Notes: a model not told the origin generated them from the sequence alone. Shown: positions 1 through 6,250, counted from the stretch's first letter. The stretch is DNA of 6,547 nt from Gammaproteobacteria bacterium (GCA_016764035.1 JAESSQ010000281.1:1-6547), one strand, 5' to 3'. Translations and numbers: made by a program.

Positions 1-1735
1 CTAAATGCTGAATATGTTCGGGTGGTTTGTCCCGCATTATTTTAGTGATACCAAAAGCAACAGAAAAATTGACTATTGCACCTACAACGCCAAAGGCATT
101 AGGTGAAATACCAAAAAACCAGTCCGGTTTCATATCACCCAAAAATGATGTACCCGGAATAAACATAATACCTTTGTGTTGGAACACATAAAGCATAGTA
201 ACGCCAATGCCGCAGGCCATGCCCCAGATAACGGCTTTATCAGTTATACGTTTTGAAAAGATACCCATCATCAGTGCGGGGAAAATAGAACTAGCAGCCA
301 GACCAGAGGCAATGGCAACGGTGCCAGCCGCAAACCCCGGGGGATGCAAACCAAGATAACCAGCAGCTAAAATAGCACCTGCCATGGCAAATCGGCTATA
401 TCTTAATTCTTGTTTTTCGGTGATATTAGGCATGAAAGTACCTTTTAATAAATCATGCGAAATGGATGACGCGATGGCTAACAGTAATCCAGCAGCGGTA
501 GATAACGCAGCGGCAAGTCCACCTGCCACTACCAGTGCAACTACCCAATCTGGCAAGTTTGAAATTTCAGGGTTGGCCAGCACCATAATGTCACGGTCAA
601 CCTTTACCATCTCGTTACCTTTCCAGCCCCATTGTGCCTCTGCTTTAGCGGCAAATTCAAGATTTTCATCATTGTAATACTGGATGCGACCGTCACCATT
701 TTTATCTTCAAATACTAATAATTCCGTTTTTTCCCAATTCTTAAACCATTGCGGGCGCTCTTCATAAAGCAGGTTCGATTCTACTTCTCCGACAGGGCCA
801 GTCTGAATGGTATTGGTAAGGTTGAGTCTAGCCATTGAACCTACAGCAGGTGCAATGGTGTATAAAATTGCGATAAACACCAACGCCCAGCCTGCTGAAG
901 ATCGTGCATCTCTCACCTTAGGTACAGTGAAAAAACGAATGATGACATGCGGCAAACCTGCGGTACCTATCATTAGCGTTAAGGTATAGGCAAACATATT
1001 AAGCGTGCTGCCAAGTTTGGATGTTGTGTATTCTTTAAACCCCAGATCAGTAATTACCAGATCCAATTTATCCATCAAGGACATGCCATCACTCATGGTA
1101 CCGATAAGACCAAGCTGCGGTATCGGGTTATCAGTAAGGTTTAACGATATGAATATAGCCGGTACGGTATAAGCAAAGATCAGTACACAATATTGCGCTA
1201 TTTGTGTGTAAGTGATGCCCTTCATACCACCCATTACGGCGTAGATAAAAACAATACCCATGCCACTGTACAAACCTGTTTCGTAACTGGTTTCTAAAAA
1301 ACGCGAAAAGGCAACGCCAATACCTTTCATCTGACCGATTACATACGTGATAGAAGCCACGATGAGGCAAACAACGGCAACGATACGCGCCGTTCTGGAA
1401 TAAAAACGTTCGCCAATAAATTCGGGCACGGTAAATTTGCCAAACTTACGTAGATAAGGCGCAAGTAACAAGGCCAATAAAACATAACCACCGGTCCAAC
1501 CCATTAAAAATACTGAACCACCATAACCGGTAAAAGCGATTAACCCCGCCATCGAAATAAAGGAGGCCGCAGACATCCAGTCAGCCGCGGTTGCCATGCC
1601 ATTAAGAACAGGGTGTACATGTTTACCCGCAACATAAAACTCACTGGTGGTCGACGCCCTCGCCCAAATCGCAATGCCAATGTATAGCGCAAAGGTACAA
1701 CCAACAACGGTATAGGTCAGTGTTTGAAGATCCAT
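1..1735 (-). CDS. Sodium:solute symporter large subunit (SSS family, VC_2705-like), 3' end missing
   Basis: Inner-membrane sodium-coupled symporter of the SSS/ActP superfamily; the substrate is probably a small monocarboxylate such as acetate, but this is inferred from the family only. The minus frame is open from the ATG at 1735 to the left edge, giving 578 residues; comparison with relatives suggests only some ten to twenty C-terminal residues are missing. About 13 hydrophobic helices are visible. The N-terminal signature around residues 47-66 (NGMATAADWMSAASFISMAG) and the helix around residues 408-430 containing the pair S412-T413 correspond to the sodium-site helices of PutP/SGLT relatives. 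A hydrophilic insert at about 320-385 carries an EF-hand-like loop (D344-K-N-G-D-G-R). The start follows the upstream DUF4212 stop by 3 nt and has a purine-rich ribosome site inside that gene, so the two are translationally linked. The family assignment is firm and the substrate is not. Confidence 0.93.
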   Translation of the reverse strand, partial: MDLQTLTYTVVGCTFALYIGIAIWARASTTSEFYVAGKHVHPVLNGMATAADWMSAASFISMAGLIAFTGYGGSVFLMGWTGGYVLLALLLAPYLRKFGKFTVPEFIGERFYSRTARIVAVVCLIVASITYVIGQMKGIGVAFSRFLETSYETGLYSGMGIVFIYAVMGGMKGITYTQIAQYCVLIFAYTVPAIFISLNLTDNPIPQLGLIGTMSDGMSLMDKLDLVITDLGFKEYTTSKLGSTLNMFAYTLTLMIGTAGLPHVIIRFFTVPKVRDARSSAGWALVFIAILYTIAPAVGSMARLNLTNTIQTGPVGEVESNLLYEERPQWFKNWEKTELLVFEDKNGDGRIQYYNDENLEFAAKAEAQWGWKGNEMVKVDRDIMVLANPEISNLPDWVVALVVAGGLAAALSTAAGLLLAIASSISHDLLKGTFMPNITEKQELRYSRFAMAGAILAAGYLGLHPPGFAAGTVAIASGLAASSIFPALMMGIFSKRITDKAVIWGMACGIGVTMLYVFQHKGIMFIPGTSFLGDMKPDWFFGISPNAFGVVGAIVNFSVAFGITKIMRDKPPEHIQHL

Positions 1736-1738
1736 ACG

Positions 1739-1993
1739 CTAGTCTTCCTCAACGCCATACTTTTTGTCGAGCGCATTCATTTTTTTTACGTAGATAAATA
1801 TCAGAATTAGAAAGGTATAGATTGAACCTTGCTGAGCAAACCAGAAGCCTAAACCAACACCGCCTATCTTGAAGTGATTAAGTTCTTCGAAGAGCAAAAT
1901 CCCGAATCCAAAGGAGACCATAAACCAGATGAACAATAATTTTAATACCAAAGCTATATTAGCTTTCCAGTACGAATTATTTTGCTCGGACAT
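1739..1993 (-). CDS. DUF4212 sodium/substrate symporter small subunit
   Basis: Small inner-membrane protein of 84 residues that accompanies VC_2705-type symporters; its exact role is unknown, and a structural or stabilising partner is the usual assumption. Two membrane helices are visible, about residues 13-35 and 47-69, with the family hallmarks YWKAN near the N-terminus and FWFAQQGSI at 50-58, and a charged C-terminus. An upstream in-frame GTG at 1999 would add two residues, but it sits only 2 nt from the AAGGG ribosome site, whereas the ATG at 1993 has an 8-nt spacing, so I choose the ATG. The stop is 3 nt before the large-subunit start. The pairing with the downstream symporter makes the identification very secure. 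Confidence 0.92.
   Translation of the reverse strand: MSEQNNSYWKANIALVLKLLFIWFMVSFGFGILLFEELNHFKIGGVGLGFWFAQQGSIYTFLILIFIYVKKMNALDKKYGVEED
1743..1750 (-). promoter_or_regulatory. Ribosome binding site of symporter large subunit
   Basis: On the minus strand GAGGAAGA ends 7 nt before the ATG at 1735. It lies inside the last codons of the DUF4212 gene, which supports this ATG as the start and points to coupled translation of the two subunits. Confidence 0.6.
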
Positions 1994-2001
1994 TTTCACT
2001 A

Positions 2002-2006
2002 CCCTT
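2002..2006 (-). promoter_or_regulatory. Ribosome binding site deciding the DUF4212 start
   Basis: AAGGG on the minus strand lies 8 nt before the ATG at 1993 but only 2 nt before the alternative GTG at 1999, which favours the shorter 84-residue protein. Confidence 0.6.
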
Positions 2007-2033
2007 ATGAGGCTTAAGAATTTAGCGTCGACG

Positions 2034-2042
2034 AGTGTAGCA
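2034..2042 (-). promoter_or_regulatory. Candidate extended -10 for the symporter operon
   Basis: The minus strand reads TGCTACACT, an extended -10 element (TG-n-TACACT) of a type also favoured by sigma-S. It would start transcription near 2027, leaving a leader of about 34 nt. No convincing -35 lies at the right distance (CTGACT is 20 nt away). This is a weak, position-supported guess. Confidence 0.3.
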
Positions 2043-2155
2043 TAAGATGTTATCGACTAAGTCAGAGTGAAATACAAAACCATATAACAATAAACCTGCA
2101 CACCTAGATATGTATTTTCTGTATGTCCGTTATTATTTTTCATCGTCAATAATGC

Positions 2156-2183
2156 TTGAATAAGCGCAATAAAAAGTTATAGA
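2156..2183 (+). promoter_or_regulatory. Candidate promoter for the PilZ gene
   Basis: TTGAAT at 2156-2161 and TATAGA at 2178-2183 are 16 bp apart, each matching four of six sigma-70 positions. The start site would be near 2190, about 60 nt before the ATG, and upstream of the Fur-box-like element. The region is AT-rich, so chance matches are common. Confidence 0.3.
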
Positions 2184-2205
2184 AAACGCATGAACTGACG
2201 ATAAT

Positions 2206-2224
2206 TACTATGATAATCATTCAC
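2206..2224 (+). promoter_or_regulatory. Fur-box-like element in the divergent intergenic region
   Basis: TACTATGATAATCATTCAC agrees with the classical 19-bp Fur box at 14 of 19 positions, including an unbroken core TGATAATCATT. It lies 28 nt before the PilZ start and about 210 nt upstream of the symporter start. The match is seen directly; iron control is inference. Confidence 0.35.
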
Positions 2225-2252
2225 CAACATTTTAATTAATTCACACATACAC

Positions 2253-2990
2253 ATGGTTAAAATAGTACGAAGCCTGCCATACGACGACCAACCGGACAGC
2301 GAACTAATAACCGATCCGTCAAGAATCGCACGACTACTGGAAAATCTTTCCAAACATTATTCACCGTTAACGTTACAGATACCAGGTTATAAAAAGCACT
2401 ATGCCAGTTGCATTGTCGGTGTCGAAAAACCCTATGTTTTACTGGATGAGCTCATGCCCAACACGGGGCACGAACACTTACTTGAAGTCGGCAAAGTGAA
2501 AGCTAGAGGCAAGATAGATGGTGTCGATATTAAATTTAGCACGACACTTTCCCGTGTAGACGTACAGAAAAACATCACCACTTACTATATGCGTTTGCCG
2601 ACTAAACTTAATTACCAACAACGCCGTGTGGCATACCGGGTACGTATCCCTTTATCAAAAACACTGCACATCTTAATCGACAATGGCAGTAACAGACCTA
2701 CCGTCGCAGAATTACATGATCTGTCACACGGAGGTGCGGGAAAGATAATACCCGAAGGTAAAAATATCTTTAAAGTTGGCGAATATTATGAATGCGTTAT
2801 TGAATTACCATGTGGCGAATGGCTAATTTGCACTGTACAAGTACGATACATGAAAGATATCCCATCGAAAAAACGACAAATGATTGGCACACAATTTATT
2901 GATCTATTACCTGTACAAAAACGACTAATCAGTCGTTCAATAAGTCAATTAGAGTTAGAAGAAATAAAAAAACGAGCAGTCTTGAGATAA
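2253..2990 (+). CDS. ycgR: YcgR-like flagellar brake protein (YcgR domain + PilZ domain)
   Basis: Cytoplasmic cyclic-di-GMP receptor of 245 residues, close to the 244 of E. coli YcgR, which slows the flagellar motor when it binds c-di-GMP. The N-terminal YcgR domain covers about residues 18-115, beginning with ITDPSRIARLLENLSK. The PilZ domain covers about 122-235. Both ligand motifs are intact: RxxxR as R125-VAY-R129 and DxSxxG as D156-L-S158-H-G-G161, followed by the GTQF strand at 212-215. The ATG at 2253 has no Shine-Dalgarno sequence, but no other in-frame start lies between it and the stop at 2214, and the N-terminus aligns with the family. No flagellar genes are nearby, so the motor role is taken from the family. 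It stands alone, with a likely terminator just after it. Confidence 0.88.
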   Translation: MVKIVRSLPYDDQPDSELITDPSRIARLLENLSKHYSPLTLQIPGYKKHYASCIVGVEKPYVLLDELMPNTGHEHLLEVGKVKARGKIDGVDIKFSTTLSRVDVQKNITTYYMRLPTKLNYQQRRVAYRVRIPLSKTLHILIDNGSNRPTVAELHDLSHGGAGKIIPEGKNIFKVGEYYECVIELPCGEWLICTVQVRYMKDIPSKKRQMIGTQFIDLLPVQKRLISRSISQLELEEIKKRAVLR

Positions 2991-2995
2991 AATAT

Positions 2996-3029
2996 AAAAT
3001 TATCGTACTATCGACGTTCGATAATTTTT
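2996..3029 (+). terminator. Likely intrinsic terminator after the PilZ gene
   Basis: A perfect 10-bp inverted repeat, AAAATTATCG (2996-3005) and CGATAATTTT (3019-3028), encloses a 13-nt loop and ends in TTTTT. It starts 5 nt after the stop codon. The stem is AT-rich, so it may be leaky; it could work on both strands. Confidence 0.5.
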
Positions 3030-3100
3030 AGCATTCGTGATATCAAAAATAAAGATGACTTATCTTCTCAGTTTCACACACACAAAATAATTTTCTTATT

Positions 3101-3130
3101 TTGCTTACAACAATGACTACTATATAGTCA
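3101..3130 (+). promoter_or_regulatory. Candidate promoter with overlapping palindrome before the lipoprotein gene
   Basis: TTGCTT (3101-3106) and TATAGT (3123-3128) are 16 bp apart. The -10 is buried in a perfect inverted repeat, TGACTA (3114-3119) and TAGTCA (3125-3130), with 5 nt between the arms, as expected for a dimeric repressor site. The leader to the lipoprotein would be about 110 nt. The palindrome is certain; the promoter reading is moderate. Confidence 0.35.
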
Positions 3131-3245
3131 CGCATTTACTCGATTTGAATTTTTTCTTGTAGTAAGGTTAAGTCAATCGATAAGTTACTGGTTTTAAGTT
3201 AACTAATCGTAATGTAGCCATTTCAGAAATAAACAGGAAATTCAC

Positions 3246-3410
3246 ATGCGCTCAATTAGCCTATCTATCTTTGCATTATTGCTTTTAACGTCAATAACAG
3301 CTTGCTCAAGCAACCCCGAACCTAAACATAATCCATACGGAAATGCAGATGACCAACGATCACGAGCACACCAAACACAGGGCGAGCTCTCATCAGAAAC
3401 AAAGAAATAA
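3246..3410 (+). CDS. Small lipoprotein, 54 residues, function unknown
   Basis: Short reading frame with all the marks of a translated lipoprotein. AGGA at 3235-3238 sits 7 nt before the ATG. The product starts with MR, has a hydrophobic stretch at residues 4-18, and a lipobox I-T-A-C ending at Cys20, so the mature protein would be a lipid-anchored peptide of 35 residues in the cell envelope. The mature part is polar and rich in S, Q, H and E, with no Cys, no Trp and no recognisable domain; residue 21 is Ser, not Asp, so export to the outer membrane is expected by the usual +2 rule. It lies 60 nt upstream of trmH on the same strand and may share transcripts with it. I do not recognise a named family; it resembles the many small entericidin-like or LptM-like lipoproteins only in size and design. 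Confidence 0.72.
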   Translation: MRSISLSIFALLLLTSITACSSNPEPKHNPYGNADDQRSRAHQTQGELSSETKK

Positions 3411-3413
3411 TAG

Positions 3414-3441
3414 TTAACATGTAAACACCGGATAATATTTT
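3414..3441 (+). promoter_or_regulatory. Weak candidate promoter for trmH
   Basis: TTAACA (3414-3419, five of six matches) and TATTTT (3436-3441, four of six) are 16 bp apart, starting immediately after the lipoprotein stop. The leader would be about 20 nt. A competing GATAAT at 3431 has no matching -35. Confidence 0.25.
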
Positions 3442-3470
3442 ATAAGAACCTATTCACTTACATTTACACT

Positions 3471-4181
3471 ATGACGCAACAACGTTTAGCTACCATAAAA
3501 GCCTGCCTGGAAAAAAGGCAAACGGACCTGACCGTAATAATGGAAAACGTCCGTAAACCTCATAATCTCGCTGCCGTAGCAAGAACATTAGAAGCTGTGG
3601 GCGGGCTTGAGATTCACGCAGTCAGTAACAAACCTTCTATCCGTCTTACGCAGATGGCAGCTGGCGGTATAAAAAAATGGATAGAAGTAATAAACCATGA
3701 CTCTATCGAACAAGGCATTCGTTCGCTAAAACAGCGAGGGCATCAGATTATCGCCACCACGCTTGCACCACATGCAAAGGATTATCGTGAGATTGATTAC
3801 ACCAAACCCACAGCGATACTGGTCGGTGAAGAACTAGAAGGTATAAGCCAACAGGCAGTCAATATGGCCGATACAGTTATTACTATCCCCATCATCGGCA
3901 TGGTGCAGTCACTAAACGTTTCGGTGGCGTCAGCATTAGTACTCTACGAAGCTTGTCATCAACGCACACAGGCCGGTATGTATGATAGCCGTTCACTGGA
4001 TGACAAAAATTACAGCCGATTGCTGTTCAAGGCTTACCATCCTAAAATCGCCAATTATTGTGATAATAAAAGACTGCCCTATCCTGCTATCGATGAGAAT
4101 GCAGAAATTCTGGAACCCATCGCGGGCAATAATACCTGTTCAGATGATGAATTTTCTATGTGGGTTAACAAGATTGTCTAA
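3471..4181 (+). CDS. trmH: tRNA (guanosine(18)-2'-O)-methyltransferase TrmH
   Basis: SPOUT-class methyltransferase that uses S-adenosylmethionine to methylate the 2'-OH of G18 in the D-loop of tRNA; it acts as a dimer in the cytoplasm. The 236 residues align end to end with E. coli TrmH (SpoU). Motif 1 is at 26-39 with N32 and the catalytic arginine R38 in AVART. Motif 2 is at 115-125 (AILVGEELEGI). Motif 3 is at 139-156, IP-I-IGMVQSLNVSVASAL, forming the trefoil-knot cofactor pocket. The C-terminal helical extension continues with AGMY and RLPYP, both shared with the enteric protein. The start aligns with the E. coli N-terminus (RQxDLTV at 16-22), and no other start codon lies before the upstream in-frame stop, although there is no Shine-Dalgarno sequence. 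The rrn-spoT operon context of E. coli is absent here. Confidence 0.96.
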   Translation: MTQQRLATIKACLEKRQTDLTVIMENVRKPHNLAAVARTLEAVGGLEIHAVSNKPSIRLTQMAAGGIKKWIEVINHDSIEQGIRSLKQRGHQIIATTLAPHAKDYREIDYTKPTAILVGEELEGISQQAVNMADTVITIPIIGMVQSLNVSVASALVLYEACHQRTQAGMYDSRSLDDKNYSRLLFKAYHPKIANYCDNKRLPYPAIDENAEILEPIAGNNTCSDDEFSMWVNKIV

Positions 4182-4195
4182 CATTGTAGTAACTC

Positions 4196-4226
4196 AAACC
4201 TAAGCCATCTGGTTTATTTATTTTTT
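4196..4226 (+). terminator. Possible terminator after trmH
   Basis: A short stem AAACC (4196-4200) and GGTTT (4211-4215) with a 10-nt loop is followed by ATTTATTTTTT. It begins 15 nt after the trmH stop, in the convergent gap before cnoX. The stem is only 5 bp, hence the low score. Confidence 0.3.
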
Positions 4227-4328
4227 GTCATTTCGAATGAATCTGAGAAATCTGATAACTATACGATAACCTATAATTACGAAGGTCGCGAATTACTATT
4301 GGTCAAAATAACACATAGCAATAGCTTT

Positions 4329-5201
4329 CTAAACAGCCAACAAGCCTGCCAGCTGGGTTCTATATTGTTGCGCCATTTGAGGGTCGTTAGGTGCCATAGT
4401 GTTAATGATATTAACAATCATCTCTTTAGCCGCACCTCCCTTAAAGTCAGCATTATTCTGTTGTATGTAAAACAGATGGTCTAGTGCTTTTTGTATATTG
4501 TGTTGTGCAATCTCGCAAATCGCGCAATCAAAACGTGCTTTAGAATCATCTGGATTAGCCAACAGTGTTTCATTCAAAACTTGCAGTCCTGCCGTTTTAG
4601 CCGCCTCTTCAATTATCCATAACTGACCGGTAAGGCTAAGCCCAGTCTCACTGTTTTTTACCGCATCGGGCAAGCGATTGAACAAACCGCGCGCCTGATC
4701 CAATTCACCAGTATCGATAAAAATCTGCACCATGTCCATCGCAACATTGGTATTAGACGGGTCTTGTTGTATAGCCAGCGTCAACAACATAACAGCATCG
4801 TGGGTTTCGCCCTGCATGTGAAGCTCGCGAGCCTGCAGGCGTCGTTCTTCCGTCTCATTAACAATATTGAAACTTTTCAGCAGGGCCCTGGCTTCAGCTT
4901 CGCTTATTGCGCCCTCTTCTGAAACAACTTCTTTTTTATCGACAAACACCTTTAAGGTGGGTACATTTTTAATCTTAAATCGTTCGACAAGTTCTGCATT
5001 TTCATCAACGTCGACTTTAGCGAAAACAAATTGTTCGGCGAATTCGGTAGCCAGCGAAGCAAACATATCGGCAGATTGATTGCAGGGCTCCGACCATATG
5101 TTCATAAAAACAACGAACACAGGTGCCTTGTCGGAATTACCGATGACATATTTCTCAAAACCTGTGTTACTAACTTCTAATACAAGTGCTTTTTTACTCA
5201 T
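4329..5201 (-). CDS. cnoX: CnoX/YbbN-family co-chaperone (thioredoxin-like + TPR)
   Basis: Cytoplasmic protein of 290 residues made of a thioredoxin fold (about 8-112) and a TPR-like helical region (about 115-290). In E. coli, CnoX (YbbN) holds unfolding proteins under oxidative stress and hands them to GroEL and DnaK. The last 60 residues, from KALDHLFYI to the terminal AGLLAV, match the conserved YbbN C-terminus. The thioredoxin active-site position reads W36-S-E-P-C40-N-Q-S43, that is CxxS, so the resolving cysteine is missing; the buried Asp of thioredoxin is Asn34, and the cis-proline P81 (NVPT) is kept. A C226-A-I-C229 pair sits in the TPR part. A disulfide reductase role is therefore unlikely, while mixed disulfides through C40 remain possible. 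The ATG at 5201 has a weak AGAGA site 6 nt upstream and follows a TATAAT box. Confidence 0.87.
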   Translation of the reverse strand: MSKKALVLEVSNTGFEKYVIGNSDKAPVFVVFMNIWSEPCNQSADMFASLATEFAEQFVFAKVDVDENAELVERFKIKNVPTLKVFVDKKEVVSEEGAISEAEARALLKSFNIVNETEERRLQARELHMQGETHDAVMLLTLAIQQDPSNTNVAMDMVQIFIDTGELDQARGLFNRLPDAVKNSETGLSLTGQLWIIEEAAKTAGLQVLNETLLANPDDSKARFDCAICEIAQHNIQKALDHLFYIQQNNADFKGGAAKEMIVNIINTMAPNDPQMAQQYRTQLAGLLAV

Positions 5202-5290
5202 GATATATCTCTGAATCTGATTCGTGCCATTATAACGCAGTCACCATAATAGCTATAACTCGTTGGCACAAGACCAGGTGCTTTTTTACT
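5186..5290. repeat. 13-bp direct repeat around the cnoX promoter
   Basis: GTGCTTTTTTACT occurs identically at 5186-5198, where it encodes the first residues of CnoX, and at 5278-5290, just beyond the hepT stop. Read on the minus strand, similarity extends to ATCA before the repeat if 2 nt (the TG of the ATG) are skipped. The copies are 92 nt apart and enclose the whole cnoX promoter. Confidence 0.6.
5229..5234 (-). promoter_or_regulatory. Perfect -10 box of cnoX promoter
   Basis: The minus strand reads TATAAT at 5234-5229, predicting a start near 5222 and a leader of about 20 nt before the cnoX ATG. The expected -35 position reads TATAGC, a poor match, so an activator or other contacts may be needed. 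cnoX is therefore probably transcribed apart from the toxin-antitoxin pair. Confidence 0.5.
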
Positions 5291-5302
5291 TGATTTGGTA
5301 TT

Positions 5303-5659
5303 TTAATTGCTTTCATCCAGAGGTGGTAGTAAATCCTGAATTATCGCAATTAAATCAGGTATATCTTCAGTTGCAGTCTTATAAAGTAATGCGTGATCAA
5401 TCTGACCATATTCATGCGCCAGAATATTGCGTTGGCCTATAATTTCACGCCAGGGGATTTGTGTATGTGACTCTCTGTAAACATTGGATACACGGCGTGC
5501 GGCTTCACCCATAATTTCAACACTACGTTCTATTGCTCTCATCATGACACGGTCGGCCATAAATGCTGCTAGATCATAACCTTCTAACATGCTCTCAATT
5601 TCTTTTGCGGCCTCAAGCATATCCCATAAATAGGCTGGATCTCTTTCTTCAGGCTGCAT
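5303..5659 (-). CDS. hepT: HepT-family HEPN ribonuclease toxin (DUF86)
   Basis: Small all-helical HEPN protein of 118 residues, the toxin half of a HepT/MNT pair. The catalytic motif RX4HXY is intact as R77-NILA-H82-E-Y84. In studied systems the Arg and His form the RNase centre of a dimer, and the partner nucleotidyltransferase adds AMP units to the motif tyrosine, which switches the toxin off. The upstream gene is such a nucleotidyltransferase, and the start codon lies 11 nt inside it. The ATG at 5659 has GGAAG at 5666-5670, 6 nt upstream, so translation is tied to the antitoxin. The C-terminus ends with a typical DLLPPLDE segment. Length and motif match the family with no truncation. Activity and RNA target are not visible from sequence. 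Confidence 0.92.
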   Translation of the reverse strand: MQPEERDPAYLWDMLEAAKEIESMLEGYDLAAFMADRVMMRAIERSVEIMGEAARRVSNVYRESHTQIPWREIIGQRNILAHEYGQIDHALLYKTATEDIPDLIAIIQDLLPPLDESN

Positions 5660-6245
5660 AGAGCTCTTCCATATCCTTTTCTATAGCACGCTTACGGTAA
5701 GGATTATTTAAAATAGCTGGCGTGGCGATATCTATTTTCCGACCACCAAATAAAACGCTAAACTTTTCATTCAGCGTTACCATTCCTCCCAAAGAAGGCG
5801 CTTTTTTGTCTTCAAACTCAATAAGCAAATCAATATCACTATCCGCTGTTAACTCACCGCGTGCAGCAGAGCCAAATAGTACAAGTCGACGAATGTGATA
5901 AGACTTTATCAGTTCATTCAGTGCTGTACGCGAGATGTTGAGCGTATTGCCAACCACTACCTCATCATTTGCGCTCAGGCTTTTATCAACGATCGATTTT
6001 AACTCCTCATAGATTGGACTGCATGGATTGGCCTGATAGTGGTTCTGGTTGCCCTTTCTGCTTACCGTCAACAAACTAGCTGCTACTAACCGATCTAATT
6101 CACGACTAATCGTACCGCGCCCGATTGAGGCCAAACGCATAATTTCATTGGTATAGAAACTTCGATCGAACTGACCGAAAAGTAAACCAAGCACTTTTTG
6201 CTGAGTTTTTGTAAATAAGGCATCACCTATAGAATTTGTGCGCAT
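5649..6245 (-). CDS. Winged-helix + MNT-domain nucleotidyltransferase antitoxin (MntA-like)
   Basis: Protein of 198 residues with two domains. Residues about 12-75 form a winged helix-turn-helix (YTNEIMRLASIGRGTISREL, then a LTVSRKGNQNHYQAN wing). Residues about 100-198 form a minimal nucleotidyltransferase with the GSX10DXD motif, G125-S126 to D137-x-D139, and a third acidic residue D172 in KIDIATP, so all catalytic residues are present. In characterised MntA/HepT systems this domain AMPylates HepT. Canonical MntA lacks the N-terminal DNA-binding part, so here one protein probably both neutralises the toxin and represses its own promoter, which carries two inverted-repeat units. A GTG at 6251 is in frame but overlaps the AAGAGG ribosome site; the ATG at 6245 has 5-nt spacing and is preferred. 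The stop lies within hepT. Confidence 0.9.
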   Translation of the reverse strand: MRTNSIGDALFTKTQQKVLGLLFGQFDRSFYTNEIMRLASIGRGTISRELDRLVAASLLTVSRKGNQNHYQANPCSPIYEELKSIVDKSLSANDEVVVGNTLNISRTALNELIKSYHIRRLVLFGSAARGELTADSDIDLLIEFEDKKAPSLGGMVTLNEKFSVLFGGRKIDIATPAILNNPYRKRAIEKDMEELYAA

Positions 6246-6250
6246 TGCCA

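Noticed and set aside
384..1370. Reading frames on the plus strand at 384-677 and 807-989 and on the minus strand at 1131-1370
   Set aside because: All lie within the symporter gene in other frames; their predicted proteins resemble no family, while the symporter frame is conserved throughout.
2153..2165. Small hairpin GCTT-GAAT-AAGC in the divergent intergenic region
   Set aside because: A 4-bp stem in AT-rich DNA is expected by chance and has no T-run or partner sequence.
3982..4203. Plus-strand frame overlapping the end of trmH
   Set aside because: It is an out-of-frame reading of trmH, whose own C-terminus aligns with the enteric enzyme.
4299..5079. Plus-strand frames at 4299-4484 and 4867-5079
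   Set aside because: Antisense to conserved cnoX coding sequence, with low-complexity Ser/Ala/Thr-rich products typical of shadow frames.
5266..5287. GCAC-N8-GTGC followed by TTTTTT on the plus strand, as a terminator
   Set aside because: The stem is only 4 bp and the T-run is on the strand that carries no gene here; the T-run is part of the 13-bp repeat shared with the cnoX start.
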